Assembly: GCF_007860125.1 (NCBI RefSeq) | Contig: NZ_SJPW01000005.1 | Coordinates: forward strand, 661,295-725,294 | Length of the DNA stretch: 64,000 bases | Direction: 5' to 3' | DNA from: Rubripirellula tenax | GTDB taxonomy: Bacteria; Planctomycetota; Planctomycetia; Pirellulales; Pirellulaceae | In this document: positions 34,684-45,200 of the stretch, one piece after another | How the letters are laid out: each line of letters opens with the position of its first letter | Numbering within the stretch: the first letter of the stretch is position 1 | The notes under the pieces: generated by a model | The model's database searches: none | What the model was told of the DNA's origin: nothing | The model's input: the letters and a program-made list of their open reading frames with translations, nothing else | Made by a program: the position numbers and the translations under genes

Positions 34684-37143
34684 ATGAATGCTCGCGTCGC
34701 GGTTAGCATGGTTGCTTTATTGTTGACGGCCCTGCTTGCCGAGGGCAACGACACGGGTCACCCGTTCGAGTTGACCGTTGTTGACACCGAGGGCAAGCCG
34801 TTACCCAGCGTGTCGATCCAGATTCGAAGTCAGCCGAAAGTTGTCGCTTCGCAAATCACCCGTGGCAAGTTCGAACAGAAATCCACGTACGGCAGCGACG
34901 TCGTCACCGACACCGAAGGTCGGCTGGCCATCCACCTTCCGAAGCTGCCGCCGATATTGAGCTTTCGAATCGATCCGCCCGGCTACGCGCCTTATTGGGC
35001 CGAATTCGACAGCCAAAAGAATCCCGACGCGTTTCCCACCGCATTCACCGCCGTTCTTGATACGGGCTGGTCGGTTGGCGGCACGCTGATCGATGCCGAG
35101 GGCCGCCTCATTGCCGGTGCCGAAGTGAGTCCGAATGTTTACTTTAAGAAACGGCCGGGCGACACCCAACGGCTTTACGTGGGAACCCGAATCAAAACGG
35201 ATGCCCAGGGTCACTGGCGATACGACACGGTCCCGGCACAGTTGACGGAAGTGCGTGTTTCGATCAACCACCCCGATTTTCAATCGTCGCGATTGAACTT
35301 GAATCGCGAAATTTACGGGATCGACATCAACGAGGTCCCGTCCAAGACATTGACCCTCGATCGCGGCGTCGTCGTCCGTGGGACCGTCTTCGACCATTCG
35401 GGCGAACCGATCGTCGGCGCATTGGTGCGTACCAAGTTCACGAACGATCGTCGCGAAGCAACCACCGATGCTTCGGGGCGATACGAGATTTCAGGCTGTG
35501 AATCGAGGATGGCGCGAATCGTCGCGTCGGCCAAGGGACGAACGATGGAATTGGAAGAAGTTCGCGTCGGCCCGGACATGGACCCCGTCGATTTCGTTTT
35601 GAAGCCGGGTGGCCATGTACGGATCCGAGTCGTCGATGCCGACGGCAAAGGGATTCCAAAGGCGCGCGTATTCTTCCAACGATGGCGGGGCAGCATCGAG
35701 TACTTTGAATTCGATCACGTCGATCAGTACGCGGATGAAAACAGAGTCTGGCAATGGGACGAAGCGCCGCTGGATCCCTTCGAAGCCGACATCTGTCGCC
35801 CGGGTGGATTGCAACTTTCCGACCAGTCAATCGTCGCCCGTGAAGAAGAATTTGTGTTTCGGCCACCCACCGCTTTGATCATTTCGGGAAAGGTTGCGAA
35901 TGCCGATACCGGCGAACCGATTACGAACTTCCGGGTGGTTCCGGGGCTTCGAAACTCCGATGCCGATATCGGGATCGATTGGATTCCTCGCGATGCTTAC
36001 ACCGCGACTCAGTCGGACTATCGCTACCAGTTTCACCACACGTCGGTGGCGCACATCATCCGGATTGAAGCTCCCGGTTATCTGGTCACCGATTCCCGTG
36101 ACTTTGCGACCGACGAAGGTGAAGTAACATTCGACTTTGATTTGAAACCGGCCAGCGACATTGTTGCGAATATCGTTTCGATCGACGGCAAGCCGGCCGC
36201 ACGTGCGAAGATCGCGTTGGGCGTCGCGGGTTCACAAATCTCGGTAGACAATGGCGACATTGACGACTCGTCCACCTACGCGACACGGTTCGACGCCGAT
36301 GCGACCGGCGAATTTCGATTCCCGACCCGGTCGGAACCGTTTCACTTAGTGATCGTTCACGACTTCGGTTTCGCGCATTTGAAATCGGCGACGAACACCA
36401 TCGGTCCTTCGATCGAATTAACGCCGTGGGCCACGGTCGAGGGCGTGTTTCGTGTGGCCGGGGAACCGGTTGAGAATATTGAAATCAGTCTCAACAGCGG
36501 CGACGTTCACTCGTCCGGCAACGGATCACCGCGAATCTTTACCACACACGAAACAACAAGCGGCGCCGGCGGACGCTTTCGATTCCAACGTGTGTTTCCG
36601 GGCACGGGATCGATGGGGCGCAACATCACCATGATGGTTGATGATGGGGCGACGGAAGTAACGTCGTCGAAGCGGATTCGGATTCAACCCGTCGCGGGCG
36701 AATTGCAGGCCGTCGATTTGGGTGGCGACGGACGCGCCGTGACGGGAAAGCTGTTGCCGCCACCGGATCACCAAACGAAAGTGCTTTGGAACTTTGCCAT
36801 GGTGAACGCCGACACTCCTGTGCTTGTACCTGTCGCTCCGGTGGATTTAGTTGCGCTCCGAAAAGACGCCAAAGCCTATCGAGCCTGGCTAAATACCGAC
36901 GTCGGAGTTGCCTGGACCGCGTCGATCCAACGTTACCGAGATCAGCAAGATCGCCAGATCCAATACCGGGCAACTGTCGCCCGCGACGGTACGTTTCGGT
37001 TCGATGATGTGATCCCGGGTCGTTACGATTTTCGCGTTGATTTTTCGAATCGCGAAAAGCTGGGCATCCGGAACGCCGAATTCGATGTCCCCGAAGGCGA
37101 CGACTTGTACGACCTAGGCGAGATCCCACTCGCCACGCCGTAG
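34684..37143 (+). CDS. Exported multidomain carboxypeptidase-regulatory-like protein
   Basis: 819 aa with a signal peptide (about 1-21). It consists of several beta-sandwich modules of carboxypeptidase-regulatory/CNA-B type, recognisable by recurring patterns such as DxxGxPLxxVxI near 30-40, DAEGRLIAGAEVSPN near 138-152, FDHSGEPIVGALVRTKF near 237-253, DADGKGIPKARVFF near 320-333 and SIDGKPAARAKIALG near 500-514, each ending in a short Tyr/Phe-rich strand (for example FDDVIPGRYDFRVDF at the C-terminus). No catalytic domain is visible. I infer a surface or periplasmic binding protein; it may belong to the DUF1552 transcript, since the gap is 53 bases. Confidence 0.82.
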   Translation: MNARVAVSMVALLLTALLAEGNDTGHPFELTVVDTEGKPLPSVSIQIRSQPKVVASQITRGKFEQKSTYGSDVVTDTEGRLAIHLPKLPPILSFRIDPPGYAPYWAEFDSQKNPDAFPTAFTAVLDTGWSVGGTLIDAEGRLIAGAEVSPNVYFKKRPGDTQRLYVGTRIKTDAQGHWRYDTVPAQLTEVRVSINHPDFQSSRLNLNREIYGIDINEVPSKTLTLDRGVVVRGTVFDHSGEPIVGALVRTKFTNDRREATTDASGRYEISGCESRMARIVASAKGRTMELEEVRVGPDMDPVDFVLKPGGHVRIRVVDADGKGIPKARVFFQRWRGSIEYFEFDHVDQYADENRVWQWDEAPLDPFEADICRPGGLQLSDQSIVAREEEFVFRPPTALIISGKVANADTGEPITNFRVVPGLRNSDADIGIDWIPRDAYTATQSDYRYQFHHTSVAHIIRIEAPGYLVTDSRDFATDEGEVTFDFDLKPASDIVANIVSIDGKPAARAKIALGVAGSQISVDNGDIDDSSTYATRFDADATGEFRFPTRSEPFHLVIVHDFGFAHLKSATNTIGPSIELTPWATVEGVFRVAGEPVENIEISLNSGDVHSSGNGSPRIFTTHETTSGAGGRFRFQRVFPGTGSMGRNITMMVDDGATEVTSSKRIRIQPVAGELQAVDLGGDGRAVTGKLLPPPDHQTKVLWNFAMVNADTPVLVPVAPVDLVALRKDAKAYRAWLNTDVGVAWTASIQRYRDQQDRQIQYRATVARDGTFRFDDVIPGRYDFRVDFSNREKLGIRNAEFDVPEGDDLYDLGEIPLATP

Positions 37144-37179
37144 CGTTGATCGTCTGGGATGTTTCGCCTCAGGTTTACG

Positions 37180-39903
37180 TCACCGCTTTTCACCAAACAA
37201 AATGCCGGGGATGTAGATCACCACGCCCGCCGCCGCGGCGATCGCCCACGCGGGAATCCCATCGCCCACGCCGGGGATACCCAGCGAAGGCCCGAACAGG
37301 ATCACGACGGTTGCGATCGCGGCGGGGATGCTCATCCGCCATCCCGATACGAACGCCGACATCGCCATCAACAATCCGGCAACGGCCACCGACCAGGGGC
37401 TGACACCACCGCCGACCATCGTGGTTTTATCGTCGGACTGATTCGCGTTGACCGCCGCGTCTCGCACGGCTGAACCGAGTTGGTCGAAGTCGGCACTACC
37501 GCTGCCGATTTGTTTCAACGTTTCGATGTCCTTGATCGAGTCAAAGAGTCCTTGGTGGTTTCCCCAAATCGCAAAGATGGCCAGCAAACCGCATCCCGCG
37601 ATCAAGCGAGTCGGACCGCCCAATGCAAATCGAAGCGGCGCCAACTTGTCGCGTTTGATTTTGAACTTTCCGCTGCGTGCTTCCGCCAGCATCGCCTTCA
37701 TCTGGTCGCGTTTTGCTTGAGCGGCTGCCTCGGCATCGCCCGTACCGGCGGCGACTGCCTGCGATCCCTTCATGATCGCTTGCGCCATCGCCCAACTGCG
37801 ATCCTCGGCTTCGGCAGCACTCATGCCTTCGGATTCCAGCCCCAATCGTTCGACCTTGGCCAATCGCTTCTGTAAATCCGGTTGGCGATTCGCGACCGTC
37901 CGCGTCGCAAGATTCGCGCACACTCGATCACGAATGCTGTTGCCGCCGATCGATCCATCGAAGGACGGATCCTTAGCCAATGCTAGTCGCATTTCTAACA
38001 GCGAGTCGTAGCCGAACAGTCGTTCGAACAAGGCCTGCCATTTTCCGCCTGCGTACCGAGCGGCGAACGACCGCAGACCCGATTCGTCGGCACCGTTGAT
38101 TCTCAGGTCGCGCACGAAACGTTGAGCATCTTGCAGCGGATCGGCGGCGCGTTTGTTGGTTGGAACGACTAGCCCGATCTGGTACGCCGCTCCGATAAAC
38201 CCACCGACGATGGCGCCGACGATCACACCGGGCCACATGCCTGCGAACACAACGACAATCAAGAACAGCACCGCACCCAACACAGCCGACGCCCAATCGA
38301 TGATCGACAGCGTGCCGAACCAGGATCGCATTCGACCGACAACAGCGCTCTGATTGCCCGACATCGCAAGCGGTGTCGCGATCGCGGTGATGATGATTGC
38401 CGGGCCGGTCAACCACCACGACAAACCAAGGCCCAACGTGACCAACGTCAGCAACAAGCCACCGATGATGGCTGCCAACAACAGCGGCGTTTGTAGTTTT
38501 TCGAGGGCGGTTGCTTTGGAATAGCTTCCAACGATTTGTTCCCAACGATCGGCTTGTCCAGACGTCGGCGAAAACTCGCCGGCTTGCGACAGTCCCAAAT
38601 AGGATTCTAGATCGCTAATGAATTCCACCAGCGATGGGTATCGATCGGCGGGTCGCTTCGCGATCGATCGCTTGACGATGTCGGCAAGCGGTCGCGGCAC
38701 GCGAGCATTGATGTCGGTTACATCGGGCGCGATCTGGTGTGCGTGTTGGTGCATGACCTCGCTTGCAACCGATCCGTCGAACGGCGGACGTCCGGTCAAC
38801 AGGTAGAACAACGTACAACCGAGCGAGTAGATGTCGGCGCGATGGTCAACGTTCGCCGCATCGACGGTTTGTTCGGGTGCCATATAGGCGGGCGTTCCCA
38901 CAGCGGTGCCCTGCATCGTGACTTCGGTGCCGCTGCTGATTCCGGCCGACGTGGTGATGCCGCCGGTCGATTCGATGTCGGCTTGGTCGGGGATTTTGAC
39001 CAAACCAAGATCGGCGACTTTGATGACGCCGTCGTCGCTCAACAGCAGATTGGCGGGTTTGACGTCGCGGTGAACCATGCCGTGCCGGTGCGCGAACTGC
39101 AATCCTCGCGACGCCTGCAATGCGTATCCCGCCGCGATCTTTGGATCGAGCGAACCCTTCTGGCGAACGACATCGTCAAGCGGACCGCCGCGAACCCATT
39201 CCATGCTGAAGTAATGTCGGCCATCGTCTTCGCCGAAGTCGTAGATTTGTACCACGTTGTGGTGAGTCAGTTGCGCCGCCGCGTAAGCCTCGCGCACGAA
39301 CCTTGCCAACGACGATGGGTTCCCGATCAAACGATCTCGAATGGTCTTTAATGCGACCTGTCGATCAAGCGAGACTTGCTTTGCTTCATAGACGGCACCC
39401 ATCGCGCCGCGGCCAAGCAACTTAACGATGCGATACCCACCCAACTTTGTCGGCATATCTGAGATCGATGAGTCCTTCGGATCCGACTTCGCACTCGATG
39501 ATCCGCCCGAGCGAACGATCGGCGAATCGGCTGATTTCAAACTCTGAACACCGCTCGCCATCGTTGCGGCGGTTTGCCCAACCGAGGCCAGTGAACCGGC
39601 ACCCGTGCTGCCCTCATCGACGGTCGCATCCACTGCCGTCGCATCGGCGGCGTTGGACTGCACCACCGTCGACTCGACTTTTTTTCTTGACGAGCTTTCG
39701 ATCGTCGCGTCGACGTCTTGCACGATCGTTTGTTCGACAGTGGCAGCTTTCTTAATGCGTCCTACACCCACTTTCGGTGGATCGTCGGCCGTCACTTTCA
39801 AACGAAACTTCTGCTGACAATGTTTGCACGTCGGTTTGTAGTTTCCCGCTTTGGGACGTGACAGCGACAGGACGGCGTCGCATTCGGGGCATTTGATTTG
39901 CAT
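37180..39903 (-). CDS. Ser/Thr protein kinase with N-terminal zinc ribbon and membrane helices
   Basis: 907 aa. Cys5, Cys8, Cys26 and Cys29 form a zinc ribbon like the MJ0042 type. A Ser/Thr/Ala-rich linker (about 50-150) follows. The kinase domain spans about 156-440: Gly-rich GRGAMGAVYEA, Lys186, HRDVKPANLL at 278-287 with catalytic Asp280, and DLG at 298-300 in place of DFG. An activation-loop-like segment and VGTPAYMAPEQ follow. The C-terminal half has two pairs of hydrophobic helices (about 475-515 and 535-580), an amphipathic charged region, and further helices at the end. Probably the effector kinase of the signalling cluster upstream. Confidence 0.92.
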   Translation of the reverse strand: MQIKCPECDAVLSLSRPKAGNYKPTCKHCQQKFRLKVTADDPPKVGVGRIKKAATVEQTIVQDVDATIESSSRKKVESTVVQSNAADATAVDATVDEGSTGAGSLASVGQTAATMASGVQSLKSADSPIVRSGGSSSAKSDPKDSSISDMPTKLGGYRIVKLLGRGAMGAVYEAKQVSLDRQVALKTIRDRLIGNPSSLARFVREAYAAAQLTHHNVVQIYDFGEDDGRHYFSMEWVRGGPLDDVVRQKGSLDPKIAAGYALQASRGLQFAHRHGMVHRDVKPANLLLSDDGVIKVADLGLVKIPDQADIESTGGITTSAGISSGTEVTMQGTAVGTPAYMAPEQTVDAANVDHRADIYSLGCTLFYLLTGRPPFDGSVASEVMHQHAHQIAPDVTDINARVPRPLADIVKRSIAKRPADRYPSLVEFISDLESYLGLSQAGEFSPTSGQADRWEQIVGSYSKATALEKLQTPLLLAAIIGGLLLTLVTLGLGLSWWLTGPAIIITAIATPLAMSGNQSAVVGRMRSWFGTLSIIDWASAVLGAVLFLIVVVFAGMWPGVIVGAIVGGFIGAAYQIGLVVPTNKRAADPLQDAQRFVRDLRINGADESGLRSFAARYAGGKWQALFERLFGYDSLLEMRLALAKDPSFDGSIGGNSIRDRVCANLATRTVANRQPDLQKRLAKVERLGLESEGMSAAEAEDRSWAMAQAIMKGSQAVAAGTGDAEAAAQAKRDQMKAMLAEARSGKFKIKRDKLAPLRFALGGPTRLIAGCGLLAIFAIWGNHQGLFDSIKDIETLKQIGSGSADFDQLGSAVRDAAVNANQSDDKTTMVGGGVSPWSVAVAGLLMAMSAFVSGWRMSIPAAIATVVILFGPSLGIPGVGDGIPAWAIAAAAGVVIYIPGILFGEKR

Positions 39904-40120
39904 CGGAAGGTCTTATTCGGCTTAGCAATGAAGTGTTGATGCGTTTCGACGTTCAGCATTCGCGGCCGCGCATGGTAAACCAACCGTACGTACGACCCGA
40001 CGAACGTCGAAATTCGGTCGAGTCTCGCGGAAAAGCGGTCAGAGGAATGCCAAGACGCCAACGGACGATTCTATCCTCATTCCCACACCCCGGTTGCCAA
40101 TCAGGCTTAGCAGGCCAGGC

Positions 40121-41491
40121 TTATTTGGGGGGTGTATTTCGCTTCTCGTTCCTGCCGTCCCACCATTGCCGAGCCAAGCGAAACCAAGTCGGTGATGTGG
40201 CCGACGGAGATGACCATCGCAAGGAACCGACCTGGTCAGCCCATTGAACCAACGTGTCTCCGATCGCCGCACATGGGTTATCCGTCTCCTTGGCCGCCGC
40301 CAGTTCCAACTGGCCGACCAAGTCATCCGAAAAACGCCGCTCGAATCCCACTATCGTAGTCGCGATCAGCGCCAAGAGATCACGAACATCGCCCGATCGG
40401 CGATCTTCGAATGCGATCCATTGTGGGTGCGTGTCGCCCGAGTTGGTCACAAAGCAAGTTTCACGGGGTCCAGATTCGGACCATCTTGATACCGTCCGTC
40501 GGCCGCCCACGGCGTCGACCAATTTCCATTTCCCTTGCTGGTCGACCAGCAGATTTTCCCAGTGAATCGCACCATGTGTCGCCTGGACCTGGTGCGCGGC
40601 CGACAACGCATAGGCCACCGTGGAAAGATCATGAAATCGCTGTTGAATCGCAACCGCATCTTCCACACCGTCGGTGGCCAACGACGTCGGCTGGGCGAAA
40701 ATCCAAGGCCGAATGACGGCCAAGTAACTTCCTTGAACCGTCGCCACCAAAGGACGCACCCAGACGGGATGGTTGACCATCGAAGCGGATTCGCAAAGAT
40801 CCAACAGTCCATTTGCGGACGCGCGCCGATCCATCACCGGAATCTCAATCACCTTCATCGCCAAGGGATTCCCGTTGATGCGGTCGCGTCCGCGAATCAA
40901 CCAGTGCGACGGGTTCCCACCGTCACCGGTCGCGCCGGCGACACATCGTTGGCCGACGAACCAATCCGGCGTGTCAATTGAACGGACCTCATCGGGCGCT
41001 CCATCAGCCGCCAACGCTCCTGCTTCCATCGCCATATTGGTCGGAGCGTCAAACGAGAAGTCCCTCGACTCTTGTTCGTTGGCGACTGTGATCGTGCCAC
41101 CGATTGGCTCGCCGGAACGTTGTTCGCCGAGGCTGAACAGCGATTGGATCGGGATCCTTAAGTTTGGAAACCGTTGAACGTACTCCTCAACGGTAACACG
41201 TTGCCCCAGTTCAACGTTGACACAGACTTCCGCGTCGATGATGTCCAACAACAGCGTGTCCGACGCCAACTCGGGAAAGTCAACGATGTAGTCTTCCACG
41301 CCAACGGTTTGCCCCATCCGGCGCCGGTGCATCAGGTCAATGCAAACGATGTCCACCAATCGTGAAGGCTCGATCGACTCGGACCGGATCCATTCACCCA
41401 ATCCAGCGGCCGGCTTTTCGCTTCGCCATCGACTGACTTGCTCGATCAATCCATCGATCGACAAACCGTCTAAGTCGGGGCTACGACTCAT
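40121..41491 (-). CDS. Predicted pseudokinase with N-terminal planctomycete kinase-type region
   Basis: 456 aa from the ATG at 41491; an ATG at 41512 gives 463 aa, and residue numbers here use the longer form. Residues 1-130 resemble the N-terminal region of planctomycete Ser/Thr kinases (VEDYIVDFPEL and VEEYVQRFPNL repeats). Residues about 185-450 are kinase-like: Lys220 in LAMKVIEI, then HGAIHWENLLVD at 313-324 where active kinases have HRDIKPEN, so the catalytic Asp is Ala315 and the Lys is His317; DFG is replaced by DAV at 333-335. No Gly-rich loop is clear. Predicted to be inactive and to act as scaffold or regulator. Overlaps the sigma factor gene. Confidence 0.8.
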   Translation of the reverse strand: MSRSPDLDGLSIDGLIEQVSRWRSEKPAAGLGEWIRSESIEPSRLVDIVCIDLMHRRRMGQTVGVEDYIVDFPELASDTLLLDIIDAEVCVNVELGQRVTVEEYVQRFPNLRIPIQSLFSLGEQRSGEPIGGTITVANEQESRDFSFDAPTNMAMEAGALAADGAPDEVRSIDTPDWFVGQRCVAGATGDGGNPSHWLIRGRDRINGNPLAMKVIEIPVMDRRASANGLLDLCESASMVNHPVWVRPLVATVQGSYLAVIRPWIFAQPTSLATDGVEDAVAIQQRFHDLSTVAYALSAAHQVQATHGAIHWENLLVDQQGKWKLVDAVGGRRTVSRWSESGPRETCFVTNSGDTHPQWIAFEDRRSGDVRDLLALIATTIVGFERRFSDDLVGQLELAAAKETDNPCAAIGDTLVQWADQVGSLRWSSPSATSPTWFRLARQWWDGRNEKRNTPPK

Positions 41492-42083
41492 CGGGTCGCT
41501 CGTCGCTGACATTCATCTCTCGACGGACTTTTTCGAGGGCACGACGGATCCGCATTCTCGCCGTATCGGGTTTCAGACCGATGGCATCACCGATCTCGTT
41601 CCAATCGCGATTCTCCAGCATCAGGTCGACCGCCAACGAATCTTCTTCGCCCAACATCCGACGAATGCGATCCATCACTTCACGGCGAATCGCGATCTGG
41701 CTGGGCGTTCGGGCGGCTGATGCGATCGCCATTTCTTCGGGCGGCGAGCTTTCGTTGCGACGGAAATCACGACATTGACGCGCCAGCGTTCGAAACGTGT
41801 CGATGACCTGATTGTCAATCGCGCGCAGGACATATGATAGCACTTCATCACCGGACAATTCCGGTCGATCGGCAGCCTGATTTTTCTGGTGACGGATCAG
41901 ATCAGCCATGACATCGTTGCAGATATCCATGGACTCGGCTTGCCCGGTCAAACCGTACTGGCGCAAACGCGTTCGGGCCCGCCGCCGCAGTTGTTCGCCG
42001 AAGGACTGCCACACGTTCTGCAACGAAGCGGCATCGGATTCGGGTGCGGGGCGACCAGCGGACGGATCAGTTCGGTTCATCAT
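41481..42083 (-). CDS. ECF-family RNA polymerase sigma factor
   Basis: 200 aa from the ATG at 42083 (a second ATG follows directly; an upstream in-frame ATG at 42164 is less likely). Region 2-like helices lie in SFGEQLRRRARTRLRQYGL and the segment up to DTFRTLARQCRDFRR; region 4 helix-turn-helix is DWNEIGDAIGLKPDTARMRIRRALEKVR near 158-185. Region 2 matches standard ECFs only loosely, as in planctomycete-specific ECF groups linked to kinases. No anti-sigma factor is adjacent; the overlapping pseudokinase and nearby kinase are the likely regulators. Confidence 0.85.
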   Translation of the reverse strand: MMNRTDPSAGRPAPESDAASLQNVWQSFGEQLRRRARTRLRQYGLTGQAESMDICNDVMADLIRHQKNQAADRPELSGDEVLSYVLRAIDNQVIDTFRTLARQCRDFRRNESSPPEEMAIASAARTPSQIAIRREVMDRIRRMLGEEDSLAVDLMLENRDWNEIGDAIGLKPDTARMRIRRALEKVRREMNVSDERPDES

Positions 42084-42235
42084 GACTTTCGCAGGAAACG
42101 GGGCCACCACTTCAAAAGCGACACCGCAGCCGTCAAGCGAACCGTCAAAGCTAGGTATCGCCAAAATGAATTGACGATCCCCCCATTATGCACGATCGAG
42201 CGTCGATCGTAATCCAGATGGTCTGGATGCAAAAA

Positions 42236-45200
42236 TCACTCGGTTTCCGACATGGCTTCTAATTGAGCATCTTCCACGTCGGCCAACTTCATCCGCCGTT
42301 TCGCCTCGGCAAAGTTCCCCATGGCGTCACGAACCGAAATCCCGGCGATGATCAGCGCCATGACCCAAGCGACATAAAGCAGCATTCCATCCAGCATCAT
42401 TGTCGAAAGCAGTGCGGCAATGACCGACACCGCAGCCACCGCCAAGTTGCAGACGCCGGCGATTTGAATGTTCCGAGTCTGCAAACGACTGCTGCGGCTG
42501 ATCGCGCCACGGGCACTATCGTTGGCGAGCTTGCGCATTGCCGTTAGGTCGTTGTTTCGTTCCGGTGCCTTCGATCGTGGGACCAACGGCGCGTCGGGAT
42601 CCATCGTCTCCGAATTCGCCATCGCGTCGGACGTCGACTCGCCCGTCCTTAGAACCGAAGCGGAAACGGATGCTGACGTAGACATAGACGTAGACGTCGA
42701 CAACGAAATCGTCTCGGGCTTGGCGGTCTCGTCCGTCGCCGGGCTCCCCTGAACGCGATTGAGCAATCGGTTCATGTAGGCTTCGATGGAATCGTCGTCG
42801 TCATCGCTGGCGCTGACCGTCACATCCGAGTCTTGCGTGGCGGCATCGACGGACGCCTCCATCACCGGTTCATCGGCATGCTCTTCAAGGTCGTGCTGTT
42901 CATCGATTAATTCAGATAACTCAGATTCTTGTTGAACGTCTTGTTCAGATTCCTGTTCGACTTCTGGTTCAACCGAATCGGTCAGCATGCCCGACATTTG
43001 GTCGACGTCGCTTTCCTCGACGTCGTCATCATCATCGCGATCGGCAAAGCGGTCAAAGACCATTTCCGTTCGATGGTAAGTATCTTCGTAGACATCGTCA
43101 TCTAGGACCGACGACGATGGTTCCTCGACATCCGACTCTTCGGAGTATTCGCGATCCCAACTCGGACTTTCGTCGGCTTGGTTCCAAACTTCCGGTGTCT
43201 CAGACTCTTCCGACGACGTTGCAAACGTGCCCTCGACGGAATGTTGGTCTTCGCTGGACCGATCGTCGTCACGGATGATTTCCGATTCGGCTTCCAAGTC
43301 CTGGATCAACATGCTGGCCAAAGATCCGCCGAAGGGCGATTCCTGATCGTCGTTCGATGCATCGTCTGCCGACATCTCGGACGATGCATCGGCATCGATC
43401 GGCGACTCACGATGACTTTCATCTTCTAGCGCGGGGCCGTCCGCAAGTTGGGACTCATCCGACCAAGCATTCGCCCAAGGGTTGGTCATCTCAGGTTCAT
43501 CAGCAACAGACTGCCCAGCGCCGTTGTCACTGAGGTCGTGGTTACTGAGGTCGCTGTTGCTGAGGTCGTTCTCATCGAGCAACGGTGGATCGTCAGCCGA
43601 AAGGTCGGCGAAGTTCTGTTCTGGCGTCTCTTCCGCGACCGCTTCTTCAGAGCTTTCGGTCCGGGATTGTGACGGTTGCCACGAAGACGCGCTGTCGTCC
43701 ACGTCGCTATCGCTTTGGAGTTCAAGCGACTCGTCTTCCACAGATCCAACCGATGAATCGTCTGCCGACTCGGCGTCCGAATGGACGATCGACTCGGGTG
43801 CATGGTCCCAATGCGGCGCGTCGCTGGCAGTGTCATTGTCGAAGCTATTCTCGACGGGATCGGCGATTTGGTACGTCGGCCAAACCTCGTCTTCGTCGTC
43901 ATCGTTGGCGACGCTACTGATTTCGTTTGACGGCTCGTCCGATTCAACGTGTTTCGATTCCACGTTTTCCGGCGAATCGACATCAACGTCGGCGGCATTG
44001 ATCCCGCTCAGATCGACCAACGAGTTTTGGATTTCATCATCACGGTCGTCTTCCACATGTTCATCAACAACCAACGACGCTTGTCCGATCAATCCGACAC
44101 CGATCGCAGAGATCATTGGCAACGCGTCGTTTTCAGCCGCTTTTGCTTCGACGGCACGTTGTCGCTCTTCGACCATTTGTTGTTCGAAGTCAGCCAAGCG
44201 GTCGAGCGTCTTTTCATACTCGCTTTTCATTTCGGTCAACTTGGCGTTGGCCGATTCGAGCTCGTGTCGAAGGCTGTCGAATGCGTCGTGAGTGGGCCGC
44301 GACTGGGCTTCATCACGCTCGGTCTGCACGACACTCAATCGCCGCGACATGGCTTCATTGTCATCGCTCAATCGCGAGACTTCGCCGTTGGCGCGAGCCA
44401 ACTCCAAAGACAACTGATCGATCGCGGCGCGAAGTTCGTCGGCTTCGACGATCCAACTCTCGCGATCCGCATCCCCACGTTGACTGCTGTCCGCGACCAA
44501 ACCTTCGAGTTGGCGAACCGAGTGGCACGCTTCTTCGTAGTCGCGACGCAAACGCGCCGATTCCTCGCTTGCCTCGGCGACCGTCGATTGCAAGTTGGCG
44601 ACGAGCTCGCGTAGTTCCGTGATCTGGTTCTCGCTGGCTTCCAATTCGGCGCGATGATGTTCGCCGGAATCGGATCGCAGCGATTCCAGTTGCGATTCCA
44701 TCTCTTCGATGCGTGCTTCGGCCAGCGCTCGCAGGGCTTCGGACTTCGAATGCGCGTCGATCGCTTCGTCGCGTTGCGATTCAAGATCGTCACGCAGTTG
44801 GCGGTGTTCGTCTCGTTGTCGTTCTTCGTGATCGGACAACTGGTTTTGCTGGGACGACAGTTCATCGATCTGGCGATTGAGCGACTCGAACTGTTCACGC
44901 ATCTTCGCCACGGCCTGAGTCGCCGACTCGGCTTGATGTTGCGACTGCTGTAACTGTCGCGACGCTACTTCTAACTTCCCGCGATACTCGAGTTCCTGAC
45001 GACGAAATTCAGCTTCGCGTTGATCGAGTTCGTCTTGGTGTGTTTGAGTCTGCTTACGAAGGTCCATCAAGTCTTGCTGGCGCTTGACGTACTCGTCGTG
45101 CAGTTGCAACACGGATGACTCTTGCGACTGCAACCGGGATTCGCGTCGATACAGATTTTCGGCGCGACTCCACAGTTCCGTTTCGCGACCCCGCAAGTGA

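Noticed and set aside
39904..40120. Promoter for the zinc-ribbon kinase (TTGGCA ... TAGAAT on the minus strand)
   Set aside because: Spacing between the two boxes is about 21 bases, too long for a standard promoter; not reported as a feature.
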